Assembly: GCF_900115685.1 (NCBI RefSeq)
Contig: NZ_FOXJ01000001.1
Coordinates: 963,796-1,027,795 of the forward strand
Direction of reading: 5' to 3'
DNA from: Variovorax sp. 770b2
Lineage (GTDB): Bacteria > Pseudomonadota > Gammaproteobacteria > Burkholderiales > Burkholderiaceae_C
DNA: 64,000 nucleotides
The position numbers and the translations under genes were made by a program. Shown here in pieces: positions 1-10,947 of this stretch (its first letter is position 1; the number at the start of each line of letters is the position of its first letter). The notes beneath the pieces are model-generated. The model was given only the letters and a program-made list of their open reading frames with translations, searched no databases and was not told the origin of the DNA.

Positions 1-635
1 GGCTGGCCAAGGTGCAGAAACAGCGCGGCACGCAGCGCCGGCAGCGGGAGCGCCGCGAGACCTTCAACATCTCGCTCGTGGGCTACACCAACGCGGGCAA
101 GTCCTCGCTCTTCAATGCGCTGGTCAAGGCGCGCGCCTATGCGGCCGACCAGCTCTTCGCCACGCTCGACACCACCACGCGCAACCTCTATCTGGGCGAC
201 GCGCGGCGCCAGGTGTCCATATCCGACACCGTGGGATTCATCCGCGACCTGCCGCACGGCCTGGTCGATGCGTTCAAGGCCACGTTGCAGGAGGCGGTCG
301 ATGCCGACCTGCTGCTGCACGTGATCGACGCCTCCAACCCCCATTACCCCGAGCAGATGGCCGAAGTGCAGACCGTCCTGCGCGAGATCGGCGCGGACGC
401 CGTTCCGCAACTGTTGATATTCAACAAGCTCGATGCTCTTGAAAGCGCGCAACGCCCACTGCATCTGCAGGACGAGATGGAAATCGATGGCGTTCAGGTC
501 CCCCGCATCTTCCTCAGCGCCAAAAGCGGCGAGGGCGTGCCGCTGCTGCGCGCCGAGCTGGCCCGGCTATCGGGCTCCGTAGCCGATACGATGACCCCTG
601 CGGACGACACTGAATTGCACGATGCCGCCCTTTGA
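1..635 (+). CDS. hflX: GTPase HflX, C-terminal part (5' end outside window)
   Basis: The reading frame is already open at base 3, so the gene begins upstream of the window. The visible 210 codons carry the whole G domain: the P-loop GYTNAGKSS, DTVGF (G3), NKLD (G4) and LSAKSGEG (G5), preceded by a basic helical linker rich in R and Q that joins the N-terminal HflX domain to the G domain. HflX is a ribosome-associated GTPase that splits stalled or heat-damaged 70S ribosomes. The stop codon lies 38 bases before the preferred hflK start, which fits the usual hflX-hflK-hflC transcription unit. The identity is well supported; only the N-terminal domain cannot be checked. Confidence 0.96.
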   Translation, partial: LAKVQKQRGTQRRQRERRETFNISLVGYTNAGKSSLFNALVKARAYAADQLFATLDTTTRNLYLGDARRQVSISDTVGFIRDLPHGLVDAFKATLQEAVDADLLLHVIDASNPHYPEQMAEVQTVLREIGADAVPQLLIFNKLDALESAQRPLHLQDEMEIDGVQVPRIFLSAKSGEGVPLLRAELARLSGSVADTMTPADDTELHDAAL

Positions 636-673
636 TGGGGCACAATCCCGCCACTGACAAGAGAACGAAGCGA

Positions 674-2086
674 ATGAATGCAAAGCCAGCGTGGAGAGGG
701 TTTCTGGGCATGTTCAACCTGAACGATGGCCGATGGGGTCGCGGCGACGAGCCGTCGTCCTCCAACGGCGACCGTCCGGCCGGCAATCGCCCCCCCGATG
801 CCGATCCTCCGGGCGCACCGACGCCCCCGCCTTCGGGCAACAACAATAACAATGGCAACCGCCCGCGTGGCCAGGGTCCCAACCAGGGCCCGCCGGACCT
901 GGACGAACTCTGGCGCGACCTCAATCGCAAGCTCGGCGGTTTCTTCGGCGGCGGCAAGGGCGGCGGCAACCGCCCCAACGGCAGCAACAGCGGCGGTGGC
1001 GGCAACGGCTACAGACCCGACATGAAAAACGCAGGATTCGGCCTCGGCCTGGTGGCTGCCGTGGCGATCCTCATCTGGCTCGGCACCGGCTTCTTCATCG
1101 TGAACGAAGGCCAGCAGGCCGTGGTCACGCAGTTCGGCCGCTACAAGTCGACCGTGAACGCGGGTTTCAACTGGCGCCTGCCGTACCCGATCCAACGCCA
1201 TGAAGTGGTGGTGACCACGCAGATCCGCTCCACCGATGTGGGCCGCGATGCCATCGTGCGCTCCACCGGCCTTCGCGAATCGGCCATGCTGACCGAAGAC
1301 GAGAACATCGTCGAGATCAAGTTCGCCGTGCAGTACCGCCTGAGCAATGCGCAGGCCTGGCTCTACGAGAGCAAGTCGCCGGCCGAAACCATCGTTCAGG
1401 TGGCCGAGAGCTCCGTGCGCGAGGTGGTCGGCAAGATGAAGATGGACGCGGCGCTGGCCGAAGAGCGCGACCAGATCGCCCCGCGCGTTCGCGCGCTGAT
1501 GCAGACCATCCTGGATCGCTACAAGATCGGCGTCGAAGTCGTCGGCATCAATCTGCAGCAGGGTGGTGTGCGTCCTCCCGAACAGGTGCAGGCAGCGTTC
1601 GACGACGTGCTCAAGGCCGGCCAGGAGCGCGAGCGCGCCAAGAACGATGCGCAGGCCTACGCCAACAACGTGGTGCCGCTCGCCACCGGTACGTCTTCGC
1701 GCCTGAAGGAAGAATCCGAAGCCTACAAGGCGCGCATCGTGGCGCAAGCGCAAGGTGATGCCGGCCGCTTCAGCGCGGTGCTGGCCGAGTACCAGAAGGC
1801 GCCGCAGGTCACCCGCGACCGCATGTACACCGACGCCATGCAGCAGATCTACGCCAGCACCACCAAGGTCCTGGTCGATACCAAGGCAGGCTCCAACCTG
1901 CTGTACCTGCCACTCGACAAGATCATGCAGCTGGGCGGCAACAATGCGGCCGCCACACCCGTCGATGCAGCCAGCCCGAGCGTGGCTGGCACTGCACCGG
2001 CCCAGTCGTCGGTGATTCCGGTGGCGCCGCCCACGGGCGAGACCCGTGCACGCGACGGTCGTTCGCGTGAACGCGACGTGCGCTGA
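674..2086 (+). CDS. hflK: HflK, SPFH/band-7 subunit of the HflKC membrane complex
   Basis: The protein is about 470 residues, with a Gly/Asn/Pro-rich cytoplasmic head (roughly residues 20-115), one transmembrane helix (about 122-143), then the SPFH/prohibitin domain (VVTQFGRY start, LTEDENIVEI core) and a coiled segment rich in A, E and R. HflK and HflC form a large ring around the FtsH protease and modulate turnover of membrane proteins. I chose the ATG at 674 (MNAKPAWRGF) because TTG 632 and ATG 635 overlap the hflX stop and add unrelated residues; ATG 710 is also possible. hflC follows 17 bases downstream, so the two subunits are co-transcribed. Confidence 0.95.
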   Translation: MNAKPAWRGFLGMFNLNDGRWGRGDEPSSSNGDRPAGNRPPDADPPGAPTPPPSGNNNNNGNRPRGQGPNQGPPDLDELWRDLNRKLGGFFGGGKGGGNRPNGSNSGGGGNGYRPDMKNAGFGLGLVAAVAILIWLGTGFFIVNEGQQAVVTQFGRYKSTVNAGFNWRLPYPIQRHEVVVTTQIRSTDVGRDAIVRSTGLRESAMLTEDENIVEIKFAVQYRLSNAQAWLYESKSPAETIVQVAESSVREVVGKMKMDAALAEERDQIAPRVRALMQTILDRYKIGVEVVGINLQQGGVRPPEQVQAAFDDVLKAGQERERAKNDAQAYANNVVPLATGTSSRLKEESEAYKARIVAQAQGDAGRFSAVLAEYQKAPQVTRDRMYTDAMQQIYASTTKVLVDTKAGSNLLYLPLDKIMQLGGNNAAATPVDAASPSVAGTAPAQSSVIPVAPPTGETRARDGRSRERDVR

Positions 2087-2103
2087 AAAAGGCCAGGAAG
2101 AAC

Positions 2104-3003
2104 ATGAACAGAATCGGATTCATCGCCTCGTCGATCATCGTCTTGCTCGTGCTGCTGAGCTCGACCCTCTTCGTGGTCGACCAGCGCCAGTTCGGCGTGG
2201 TCTACGCGCTTGGCCAGATCAAGAGCGTCATCACCGAGCCCGGCCTCAATTTCAAGCTGCCGCCGCCGTTCCAGAACGTGTCGTACATCGACAAGCGCCT
2301 CTTGACGCTCTCGAGCATCGACACCGAACCCATGCTCACCGCCGAGAAGCAGCGCGTGGTGATCGACTGGTATGTGCGCTGGCGCATCAGCGATCCGCAG
2401 GCCTACATCCGCAACGTCGGGCTCGACGAAAACGCGGGTGCCATGCAGTTGAACCGCGTGGTGCGCAATGCGTTCCAGGAAAACATCAACAAGCGCACCG
2501 TGCGCGACCTCATCTCGCTGCGCCGCGAGGCCTTGATGGCCGACGTGCAGCGCGAGGTGCTGGCCGTGGTGAAGGGCGCCAAGCCCTGGGGCGTGGATGT
2601 GGTCGACGTGCGGATCACCCGCGTGGACTACGTGGAAGCGATCACCGAATCGGTCTACCGCCGGATGGAAGCCGAGCGCAAGCGCGTGGCCAACGAACTG
2701 CGTTCGACGGGTACGGCCGAGGGCGAAAAGATCCGCGCCGACGCCGATCGCCAGCGCGAAGTGATCGTGGCGAACGCCTACCGCGATGCCCAGAAGATCA
2801 AGGGCGAGGGCGATGCGCAGGCCGCCTCCGCGTACAGCGAGGCCTTCGGCCGCGACCCGCAGTTCGCCCAGTTCTATCGCAGCCTGGAAGCCTACAAGCA
2901 GAGCTTCAACAAGAAGAGCGACGTGATGGTGGTCGACCCATCGTCCGACTTCTTCCGCGCCATGCAGGGCTCCGGCTCGGCGGGCAACGCCCCGCGCCGC
3001 TGA
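2104..3003 (+). CDS. hflC: HflC, SPFH/band-7 subunit of the HflKC complex
   Basis: The 299-residue protein starts at an ATG preceded by the ribosome site AGGAAG. It has an N-terminal signal-anchor helix (about residues 5-24), then the SPFH domain beginning near VVDQRQFGVVYALGQI, and a charged helical region with RADADRQREV. It is the partner of HflK in the periplasm-facing ring that encloses FtsH. It is normal in length and intact, and sits directly behind hflK. A small DUF2065 gene follows 16 bases after the stop, the usual arrangement in beta- and gammaproteobacteria. Confidence 0.95.
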   Translation: MNRIGFIASSIIVLLVLLSSTLFVVDQRQFGVVYALGQIKSVITEPGLNFKLPPPFQNVSYIDKRLLTLSSIDTEPMLTAEKQRVVIDWYVRWRISDPQAYIRNVGLDENAGAMQLNRVVRNAFQENINKRTVRDLISLRREALMADVQREVLAVVKGAKPWGVDVVDVRITRVDYVEAITESVYRRMEAERKRVANELRSTGTAEGEKIRADADRQREVIVANAYRDAQKIKGEGDAQAASAYSEAFGRDPQFAQFYRSLEAYKQSFNKKSDVMVVDPSSDFFRAMQGSGSAGNAPRR

Positions 3004-3019
3004 TCCGCTCCGGGGCTTC

Positions 3020-3208
3020 GTGAGCGCCGAGACCTTCTGGAGCGCGCTGGCGCTCGTCCTGGTGATCGAGGGCATCCTGCCTTTCGTGTCGCCGGGCGGC
3101 TGGCGCCGCGGCTTCGGGCAGTTGATGCAGCTGCGCGACGGGCAGCTGCGATTCTTCGGTCTTTGCAGCATCTTGCTGGGCTTGGTACTACTTTGGGTTT
3201 TGGCGTAG
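3020..3208 (+). CDS. DUF2065 (YjeT-like) small inner-membrane protein
   Basis: This 62-codon gene starts with GTG and encodes two hydrophobic helices, one covering about residues 7-25 and one about 46-61, separated by a short basic stretch (GGWRRGFGQLMQLRD). That layout matches the DUF2065 family, whose members sit between hflC and hisZ/purA in many proteobacteria. The function is unknown; its position suggests an accessory role at the membrane near HflKC, which is inference only. The gap to hisZ is 44 bases and contains no obvious terminator. Confidence 0.85.
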   Translation: MSAETFWSALALVLVIEGILPFVSPGGWRRGFGQLMQLRDGQLRFFGLCSILLGLVLLWVLA

Positions 3209-3252
3209 CGCGGTCCCGGTAGAATCCCGGTTTAACCACGCCCCCGATCCCC

Positions 3253-5767
<2,515 letters not shown>

Positions 5768-5770
5768 GTC

Positions 5771-5856
5771 TCCCCCAGGCTTGCCCACTTCGTGTGGCCG
5801 CCAACCCCCTTGCGGGGGCAACACCAGCGGCCCGGCAAAGCCGGTTCCGCGGTGTT
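5771..5856. repeat. REP-like dispersed hairpin repeat, copy 1
   Basis: The gap between purA and the phosphoribosyltransferase gene contains a GC-rich element whose 35-base core (5821-5855) is identical to the reverse complement of 42265-42299. The core folds on itself: ACACC pairs with GGTGT, GCGG with CCGC and CCGGC with GCCGG around an AAA loop. A second small stem (CCCCC/GGGGG at 5805-5818) lies just before it. The two copies lie in opposite orientation 36.4 kb apart. It has the features of a REP-type intergenic repeat and may act on mRNA ends. Confidence 0.85.
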
Positions 5857-5890
5857 CCACGAATGAGAAAAGACTGAAGGAATCCAGACC

Positions 5891-6415
5891 ATGTTGACCG
5901 AAGACGGCAAACATCTCTACGTCAGCTACGACGAGTACCACAACCTGATCGAGAAGCTCGCGATCAAGGTGCACCAGTCGGGCTGGGAGTTCGACACCAT
6001 CCTGTGCCTCGCGCGCGGCGGCATGCGCCCGGGCGACGTGCTCTCGCGCATCTTCGACAAGCCGCTGGCGATCATGTCGACCAGCTCGTACCGCGCCGAC
6101 GCCGGCACGGTGCAGGGCCACCTGGACATCGCCCGCTTCATCACCACGCCCAAGGGCGAGATCGCCGGCAAGGTGCTGCTGGTGGACGACCTGGCCGACT
6201 CGGGCCACACGCTGCATGCCGTGATGGACATGCTGCGCAACAACTACAAGCCGATCACCGAGCTGCGCAGCGCGGTGATCTGGACCAAGGCGCTGTCGAC
6301 CTTCACGCCCGACTACTCGGTCGAGTACCTGGCGACCAACCCCTGGATCCACCAGCCCTTCGAGGGCTACGACTCGCTCGGCGCGGAGAAGCTGCTGGAG
6401 AAGTGGTCGGTCTGA
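5891..6415 (+). CDS. Phosphoribosyltransferase, purine salvage type
   Basis: The 174-residue product has a type I phosphoribosyltransferase fold: an early GWEFDTILCLARGGMRPGD segment that binds pyrophosphate and a clear PRPP loop VLLVDDLADSGHT at about residues 97-109. It resembles xanthine/hypoxanthine phosphoribosyltransferases and the uncharacterised COG2236 group, so the accepted base is uncertain. AAGGA lies a suitable distance before the ATG. Its place behind hisZ and purA, both PRPP- or purine-linked, supports a salvage role, although the 123-base gap with the hairpin repeat may separate transcripts. Confidence 0.88.
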   Translation: MLTEDGKHLYVSYDEYHNLIEKLAIKVHQSGWEFDTILCLARGGMRPGDVLSRIFDKPLAIMSTSSYRADAGTVQGHLDIARFITTPKGEIAGKVLLVDDLADSGHTLHAVMDMLRNNYKPITELRSAVIWTKALSTFTPDYSVEYLATNPWIHQPFEGYDSLGAEKLLEKWSV

Positions 6416-6426
6416 TCAGGCCTTGA

Positions 6427-6891
6427 TCAGGTCTGGCACGACCCGTCGCCGGAAGTGAGCATCGCGGTGTAGCGCCGCTGCATTTCTTCCGGCGTCAGTT
6501 TTTCGATGCTGTGCCCCACGTTCCAGCGATGGCCGAAGGGGTCGCGAAAAACCCCGGAGCGCTCGCCGTAGAACTGGTCCTGCGGCGCCATGTCGAGCGT
6601 CGCGCCGGCCGCCACGGCCCGCGCCACCACCGCGTCCGCATCGTCCACGTGCAGATGCAGCGTCACGGCGCTGCCGCCCAGCGTCTTGGCGCTGCGGATG
6701 TTGTATTCGGCGAACTCGTCCGAAATCATCAGGATCGCGCCGTTGTGGAAGTCCAGCTCCGCGTGGCCGATGCGCCCGCTGGGCTCGGTGAGGCGGAAGA
6801 TTTCCTTCACCTCGAAAACCTCGCAATAGAAGTCGATGGCCGCGCCGGCATCGTCGACGCAGAGGTAGGGGAACAGTTCGTGGATCGCCAT
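6427..6891 (-). CDS. VOC/PhnB-like glyoxalase-superfamily protein
   Basis: The 154-residue product shows the paired beta-alpha-beta-beta-beta modules of the vicinal-oxygen-chelate fold: FPYLCVDDAGAAIDFYCEVF at the start, a central HAELDFHNGAILMISDEF, then HVDDADAVVARAVAAGA and VFRDPFGHRWNVGHSIE. The last motif is typical of the PhnB-like group (often annotated as bleomycin-resistance-like or 3-demethylubiquinone methyltransferase-like), whose substrates are mostly unknown. ATG 6891 has GAAAGG in front. It lies 64 bases behind an araC gene on the same strand, so the two are probably one transcript. Confidence 0.85.
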   Translation of the reverse strand: MAIHELFPYLCVDDAGAAIDFYCEVFEVKEIFRLTEPSGRIGHAELDFHNGAILMISDEFAEYNIRSAKTLGGSAVTLHLHVDDADAVVARAVAAGATLDMAPQDQFYGERSGVFRDPFGHRWNVGHSIEKLTPEEMQRRYTAMLTSGDGSCQT

Positions 6892-6955
6892 GATAGATTG
6901 CCTTTCGCAAAGAGAGGAAGCAGTGTCGTGGCGCCGATTCTGGGCCGCCGCAACG

Positions 6956-7816
6956 CTAGCGTCTTGAACGAAATTGACCTGCGGCCACTGGCACATGCCG
7001 CGGCGACGCGGCCCCGGTCCGCCGCCACGCCTGCGGCGACATGCCCGCCAACGCGGAGAACTCGCGGCTCAGGTGCGCCTGGTCGCTGTAGCCGGCGGTG
7101 AGCGCGATGTCGGCCCAGCTTTGCGCGGGGTTGGCGGCCAGCGTCAGTGCGCGGTCGAAACGCATCACGCGCGCGTACTCCTTGGGGCTGAGGCCGATGG
7201 CCCCGCGAAAGAGCGCGATGAAGCGGCGATGGCTGTAGCCGCTGTGCGTCACCAGCCCGGCGATCGAAGGGTTCTCGTGGGCCAGCGGCCCGAGCGTTGC
7301 GGCGATGGCCGGATGCAGGCCACGCAAGCCGGCGCTCATCGAATCGACGATGCGCTGGGCGAGCAGGGCTTCGAAAACTGCCAGCTGTCGTTCGAGGCTG
7401 CGCGCCGCATGGATCTGCTCGAGCGCAGCGTCGGTCTGCCGCGCGCCCCACAGCGCATCGAGCGGCGTGTGCTGGCTGGCCAGTGCGTCCTCGGGCGCGC
7501 CGAGCAGGGCGCGCGCGGCACCAGGCTGCAGCTGTGCACCGACGGAGCGCGTGGCCACCGAAACGTCGCGCATGTAGGAGGCGGCGCGCGCGCCGCCGAC
7601 GATCGCGTAGCCGCAGGTCCGGCCCCGCGTGTCCTCGGGGCCGCCGAACAGCTTCAGCGGCGGGCCCGACAGCCGGAACACCAGGTGCATGCCGCCGGTG
7701 GGCAGCACATGTTCGCGCGCGCCCGGCCGATCGTCCGGTGCGCCGTCGGGCGACGACGCCCACAGCAGCTTGATGAACGGCTGCAAGTGAGGAGGAGGGG
7801 GTCGCGTCAGCTGCAT
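6956..7816 (-). CDS. AraC-family transcriptional regulator
   Basis: The 286-residue protein has a non-conserved N-terminal domain beginning RPPPPHLQPFIKLLWASSP (the DUF6597-like sensing half seen in many AraC proteins) and a C-terminal double helix-turn-helix from about residue 180, with SIAGLVTHSGYSHRRFIALF and WADIALTAGYSDQAHLSREF as the two recognition units. The start is the ATG at 7816; the frame extends further upstream but without homology. It is divergent from the PLP lyase gene at 7906 and upstream of the VOC gene, so it probably controls one or both. The effector cannot be read from the sequence. Confidence 0.88.
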   Translation of the reverse strand: MQLTRPPPPHLQPFIKLLWASSPDGAPDDRPGAREHVLPTGGMHLVFRLSGPPLKLFGGPEDTRGRTCGYAIVGGARAASYMRDVSVATRSVGAQLQPGAARALLGAPEDALASQHTPLDALWGARQTDAALEQIHAARSLERQLAVFEALLAQRIVDSMSAGLRGLHPAIAATLGPLAHENPSIAGLVTHSGYSHRRFIALFRGAIGLSPKEYARVMRFDRALTLAANPAQSWADIALTAGYSDQAHLSREFSALAGMSPQAWRRTGAASPRHVPVAAGQFRSRR

Positions 7817-7846
7817 GCTGCGAGACCCGGCTGAAGCAGGCTGTAG

Positions 7847-7870
7847 CCCATCGGCGCATTGTGCGATGGG
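7847..7870. promoter_or_regulatory. Dyad in the divergent araC / PLP-lyase promoter region
   Basis: CCCATCG and CGATGGG form a perfect 7-bp inverted repeat separated by 10 bases, midway between the two divergent start codons (90 bases apart). The position suits an operator for the AraC protein, but AraC sites are usually direct repeats, so this could also be a hairpin in the leader. The dyad is visible; the role is inferred. Confidence 0.35.
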
Positions 7871-7905
7871 GGCGCCCCACAGGCCAGTCGCGCTAGCATC
7901 GGCAC

Positions 7906-9099
7906 ATGAGCAAGCCATCGACGACCCTGATCCACCACCCCTACGTCCCACCCGCCAAATTCGCCGCGCCGCAGCCCGGCGTGTTCAAGGCATCGACCGT
8001 CTTCTTCGCCGACGTGGCCGCCATGCGCGCGCGCGACTGGAAGACCAAGGCGGGCTACACCTACGGCCTGCACGGCACGCCGACCACGTTCACGCTCGAG
8101 GAGCGCCTGGCCACGCTCGAAGGCGGCACCGAGTGCCTGCTGGTGCCCAGCGGCCTGGCGGCCATCGCGCTGGTCTCGTTCGCGTTCCTGAAGACCGGCG
8201 ACGAGGTGCTGATTCCCGACAACGCCTACGGCCCCAACAAGGCGCTGGCCACCGGCGAACTCGCCAACTTCGGCATCACCCATCGCCTGTACGACGCGAT
8301 GAACCCGGCCGACCTGGAGGCCAAGATCTCGCACCGCACGCGGCTGGTGTGGGTCGAGGCGGCAGGCTCGGTCACGATGGAGTTCCCCAACCTGCCCGCG
8401 CTCGTGGACGTCTGCCGCGCACGCGGCGTGGTGACGGCGCTGGACAACACCTGGGGTGCGGGCCTGGCCTTCGCGCCTTTCGATTTCAACGGCACGGGGC
8501 AGGGCGTCGACATCTCGGTGCACGCGCTCACCAAGTACCCCAGCGGCGGCGGCGACGTGCTGATGGGCAGCGTGGTCACCAACGACGAGCGGCTGCACCG
8601 CGCGCTCAAGCTGGCGCACATGCGCATCGGTTTCGGCATCGGTGTGGGCGATGTGGAAACGCTGCTGCGCTCGCTCCCGAGCATCGGACTGCGCTACGCC
8701 GCGCACGACCGCGCGGCGCGCGAACTGGCCGGCTGGCTCAACGGCTGCGAGGAGATCGCGCAGGTGCTGCACCCCGCGCTGGAAGATTCGCCCGGCCACG
8801 CCAACTGGCGCGCGCTGTGCGGCGCCACCGACCTGGCCGCGGGCCTGTTCTCGGTCGTGTTCGACGAGCGCTACAGCACCGAGCAGGTCGACCGCTTCTG
8901 CGACAGCCTGCGGCTCTTTCGCCTCGGCTATTCATGGGGCGGGCCGATCAGCCTGGTGGTGCCCTACGACATCGGCCTGATGCGCGACGCGAGCGTGGCG
9001 CGCTGGCCCTACAAGGGCACGCTGGTGCGCTTCTCGGTCGGGCTGGAAGACGTGGACGACCTGCGCGCCGACCTGCAGCAAGCGCTGGTGCAGATGTAG
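7906..9099 (+). CDS. Cystathionine beta-lyase-like PLP enzyme (Cys/Met metabolism family)
   Basis: This 397-residue fold-type I PLP enzyme has the family landmarks in order: YTYGLHGTPTTFTLEERLATLEGG, the cofactor-binding VPSGLAAIALVSFAF, DNTWGAGLAF and the Schiff-base lysine in HALTKYPSGGGDVLMGS (about K210). The closest type is cystathionine beta-lyase, which cleaves cystathionine to homocysteine; C-S lyase activity on related substrates is also plausible. It is transcribed away from an araC gene. Length and motifs are complete, so activity is expected, but beta- versus gamma-lyase specificity cannot be settled by eye. Confidence 0.9.
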   Translation: MSKPSTTLIHHPYVPPAKFAAPQPGVFKASTVFFADVAAMRARDWKTKAGYTYGLHGTPTTFTLEERLATLEGGTECLLVPSGLAAIALVSFAFLKTGDEVLIPDNAYGPNKALATGELANFGITHRLYDAMNPADLEAKISHRTRLVWVEAAGSVTMEFPNLPALVDVCRARGVVTALDNTWGAGLAFAPFDFNGTGQGVDISVHALTKYPSGGGDVLMGSVVTNDERLHRALKLAHMRIGFGIGVGDVETLLRSLPSIGLRYAAHDRAARELAGWLNGCEEIAQVLHPALEDSPGHANWRALCGATDLAAGLFSVVFDERYSTEQVDRFCDSLRLFRLGYSWGGPISLVVPYDIGLMRDASVARWPYKGTLVRFSVGLEDVDDLRADLQQALVQM

Positions 9100-9180
9100 G
9101 CTCTACTGCGCGCGGTGGGCAGCACGCCACCCCGGTTTGCAAGGTTTGTTCGAGTTCGAAACGCGGCCCGGCGCCACGCC

Positions 9181-9234
9181 TTGAGACTGCACCGTTATCG
9201 CTTACAGTAGGCGACGCACAGTCACGGTGACTGT
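9181..9234 (+). promoter_or_regulatory. Putative sigma-70 promoter with adjacent 17-base palindrome
   Basis: TTGAGA (9181-9186) and TACAGT (9203-9208) are spaced by 16 bases, a credible -35/-10 pair. About ten bases further on lies ACAGTCAC-G-GTGACTGT (9218-9234), a perfect inverted repeat with 8-base arms. It ends 20 bases before the GTG of the small lysine-rich gene, so it would fall around +5 to +20 of the transcript, where a repressor could block it or a hairpin could form. The pattern is visible; the function is inferred. Confidence 0.5.
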
Positions 9235-9253
9235 CTCGCCTCAAGGAGAAGCA

Positions 9254-9457
9254 GTGGCAACACCAAATTACGGCTACGAGAAGCGCCAGAAAGAACTGGC
9301 CAAGAAGAAGAAGAAGGAAGACAAGCTCCGCGAGAAACAATATCGCAAGCTCAGCCCGAGCAGCGACGGACTGGCTCCCGGAGACCCGGAGACCGACGTG
9401 GCATCGCTCGAACGCGATCCCCCCACGGTGCCCGAGTTGCCCACCAAGAACGGTTGA
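9254..9457 (+). CDS. Small lysine-rich conserved hypothetical protein
   Basis: The frame encodes 67 residues from a GTG start preceded at good spacing by AAGGAG. The first half is extremely basic and probably helical (YEKRQKELAKKKKKEDKLREKQ); the second half is acidic and proline-rich (GDPETDVASLERDPPTVPELP). I do not recognise a function. Its own promoter-like region and the strong terminator right after it argue for a real monocistronic gene. A nucleic-acid-binding role is possible from composition alone but is not supported by any motif. Confidence 0.75.
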   Translation: MATPNYGYEKRQKELAKKKKKEDKLREKQYRKLSPSSDGLAPGDPETDVASLERDPPTVPELPTKNG

Positions 9458-9479
9458 TCCGCTCCTGGCGTCCCCATCG

Positions 9480-9517
9480 AAAAGCCGCCGCAGGCCTGCG
9501 CCTGCGGCGGCTTTTTT
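9480..9517. terminator. Bidirectional rho-independent terminator
   Basis: GCCGCCGCAGG (9484-9494) pairs perfectly with CCTGCGGCGGC (9501-9511) around a 6-base loop; a run of A precedes and six T follow. It serves the small lysine-rich gene on the plus strand and the tesA-like gene arriving on the minus strand. Confidence 0.92.
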
Positions 9518-9543
9518 CTTGCGCGCTGCCGGCCTTGCTCTCG

Positions 9544-10209
9544 CTATTTCGGCAGCAGCTTGCGCAGTTCGGGCCAGACGTTGTCCAGCAACTGCGGCTG
9601 CGCCACGGCAGTCGGGTGGATGCGGTCGGCCTGGAACAGCGAGAGCGCATCGGGCGCATCGGCCACGCCCTTGAGCAGGAAGGGCACGAGCGCCGATTTG
9701 GTCACGCCTGCCACCTTGGAGAACACCGCCTCGAAGCGCCGCGTGTAGTCGCCCCCGTAGTTCGGCGGCACCTGGATGCCGACGATCAGCACCTTCGCGC
9801 CCGCGGCCTGCGCGGCCTTGGTGATCTGCAGCAGGTTGCTCTCGGTGTCCGAGAGCGGCAGGCCGCGCAGCGCGTCGTTGGCGCCCAGTTCCACCACCAC
9901 GTGGCTGGGCTTGTGCTGCACGAGCAGGGCGGGAAAGCGGGCACGTCCACCGGAGCTGGTGTCGCCGCTGATGCTGGCGTTGACCACGGTGGCCGCAATC
10001 TTCTGCTGGGCAAGCCTTTTTTCCAGCAAGGGTACCCAGCCCTCGCCGCGCTTCAAGCCGTACTCTGCGCTCAGCGAATCGCCCAGCACCAGGATGACCG
10101 GCTTGCCGGACGCGTTGGTGGCCTGGGCCTGCGCCGCGGCCGTCCATGTTCCCGCGCTGCCCGCACCGCATAGTGCGGCGGTGGTCAAGATAAAGTCACG
10201 TCGATTCAA
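9544..10209 (-). CDS. tesA: TesA-like arylesterase / acyl-CoA thioesterase I (SGNH hydrolase)
   Basis: The 221-residue exported enzyme shows all SGNH blocks: VLGDSLSAEYGL (nucleophile Ser), GGRARFP (block II Gly region), VVVELGANDALRG (Asn) and DRIHPT (Asp-His). The N-terminus MNRRDFILTTAALCGAG looks like a Tat or Sec signal with twin arginines. I chose the TTG at 10209 because AAGG lies 8 bases ahead; the TTG two codons earlier is too close to that site and there is no ATG nearby. It hydrolyses acyl thioesters or aryl esters in the periplasm. It is divergent from ybbA with only 15 bases between starts, the classic tesA/ybbA arrangement. Confidence 0.92.
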   Translation of the reverse strand: MNRRDFILTTAALCGAGSAGTWTAAAQAQATNASGKPVILVLGDSLSAEYGLKRGEGWVPLLEKRLAQQKIAATVVNASISGDTSSGGRARFPALLVQHKPSHVVVELGANDALRGLPLSDTESNLLQITKAAQAAGAKVLIVGIQVPPNYGGDYTRRFEAVFSKVAGVTKSALVPFLLKGVADAPDALSLFQADRIHPTAVAQPQLLDNVWPELRKLLPK

Positions 10210-10224
10210 AACCAAAGCCTTTCC

Positions 10225-10947
10225 ATGTCCCAACCCCCGTCTGATGCCATTGTCGCCGTCGAGCATGTCTTCAAGTCCGTCACCGATTCGGCCGGCACGC
10301 TGGACATTCTGCAGGACATCGATTTCACCCTCGGCGCGCGGGAAACCGCTGCCATCGTGGGCGCCTCGGGCTCCGGCAAGAGCACCTTGCTGTCGATCAT
10401 CGCGGGGCTCGATACGCCCACACGCGGCACGGTCAGGCTCGGTGGCGACGACATCTTCGCCATCGACGAGGACGAACGTGCCGCCCTGCGCGCCCAGCGC
10501 GTGGGCTTCGTGTTCCAGAGCTTCCAGCTGCTGGGCAACCTGAGCGCGCTCGAAAACGTGATGCTGCCGCTGGAGCTGGCCAACCGCAAGGATGCGCGCA
10601 AGGCCGCCACCGAGATGCTCGGCCGCGTCGGCCTCGGGCAGCGCCTGGGCCACTACCCCAAGGTGCTCTCGGGCGGCGAGCAGCAGCGCGTGGCGCTGGC
10701 CCGTGCCTTCGTCGTGCAGCCGGCCCTGCTCCTGGCCGACGAGCCCACCGGCAGCCTGGACTTCGCGACCGGCGAGCAGGTGATGAAGCTGATGTTCGAC
10801 CTGAACCGCGAGCTCGGCACGACGCTGGTCCTGGTCACCCACGACCGCGGCATCGCGTCTCGCTGCGAGCGCCGCATCACCATCGAGGCCGGGCGCGTGT
10901 CGCTCAACGAGAAGACGCCGATCTCGACGGTCGAGCAGGCCGCCTGA
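10225..10947 (+). CDS. ybbA: YbbA-like ABC transporter ATP-binding protein
   Basis: This 240-residue ATPase has Walker A GASGSGKST (about residues 47-55), Q-loop VFQSFQLL, signature LSGGEQQRVALARA, Walker B LLLADEPTGSLD and the switch His in VTHD. It belongs to the LolD/MacB-type (3.A.1.125-like) ATPases, which energise extrusion of lipid-linked or protein substrates. The usual permease partner ybbP is not next to it here; instead an 11-bp tandem repeat and a two-gene membrane unit follow. The divergent tesA neighbour supports the ybbA assignment. Confidence 0.88.
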   Translation: MSQPPSDAIVAVEHVFKSVTDSAGTLDILQDIDFTLGARETAAIVGASGSGKSTLLSIIAGLDTPTRGTVRLGGDDIFAIDEDERAALRAQRVGFVFQSFQLLGNLSALENVMLPLELANRKDARKAATEMLGRVGLGQRLGHYPKVLSGGEQQRVALARAFVVQPALLLADEPTGSLDFATGEQVMKLMFDLNRELGTTLVLVTHDRGIASRCERRITIEAGRVSLNEKTPISTVEQAA

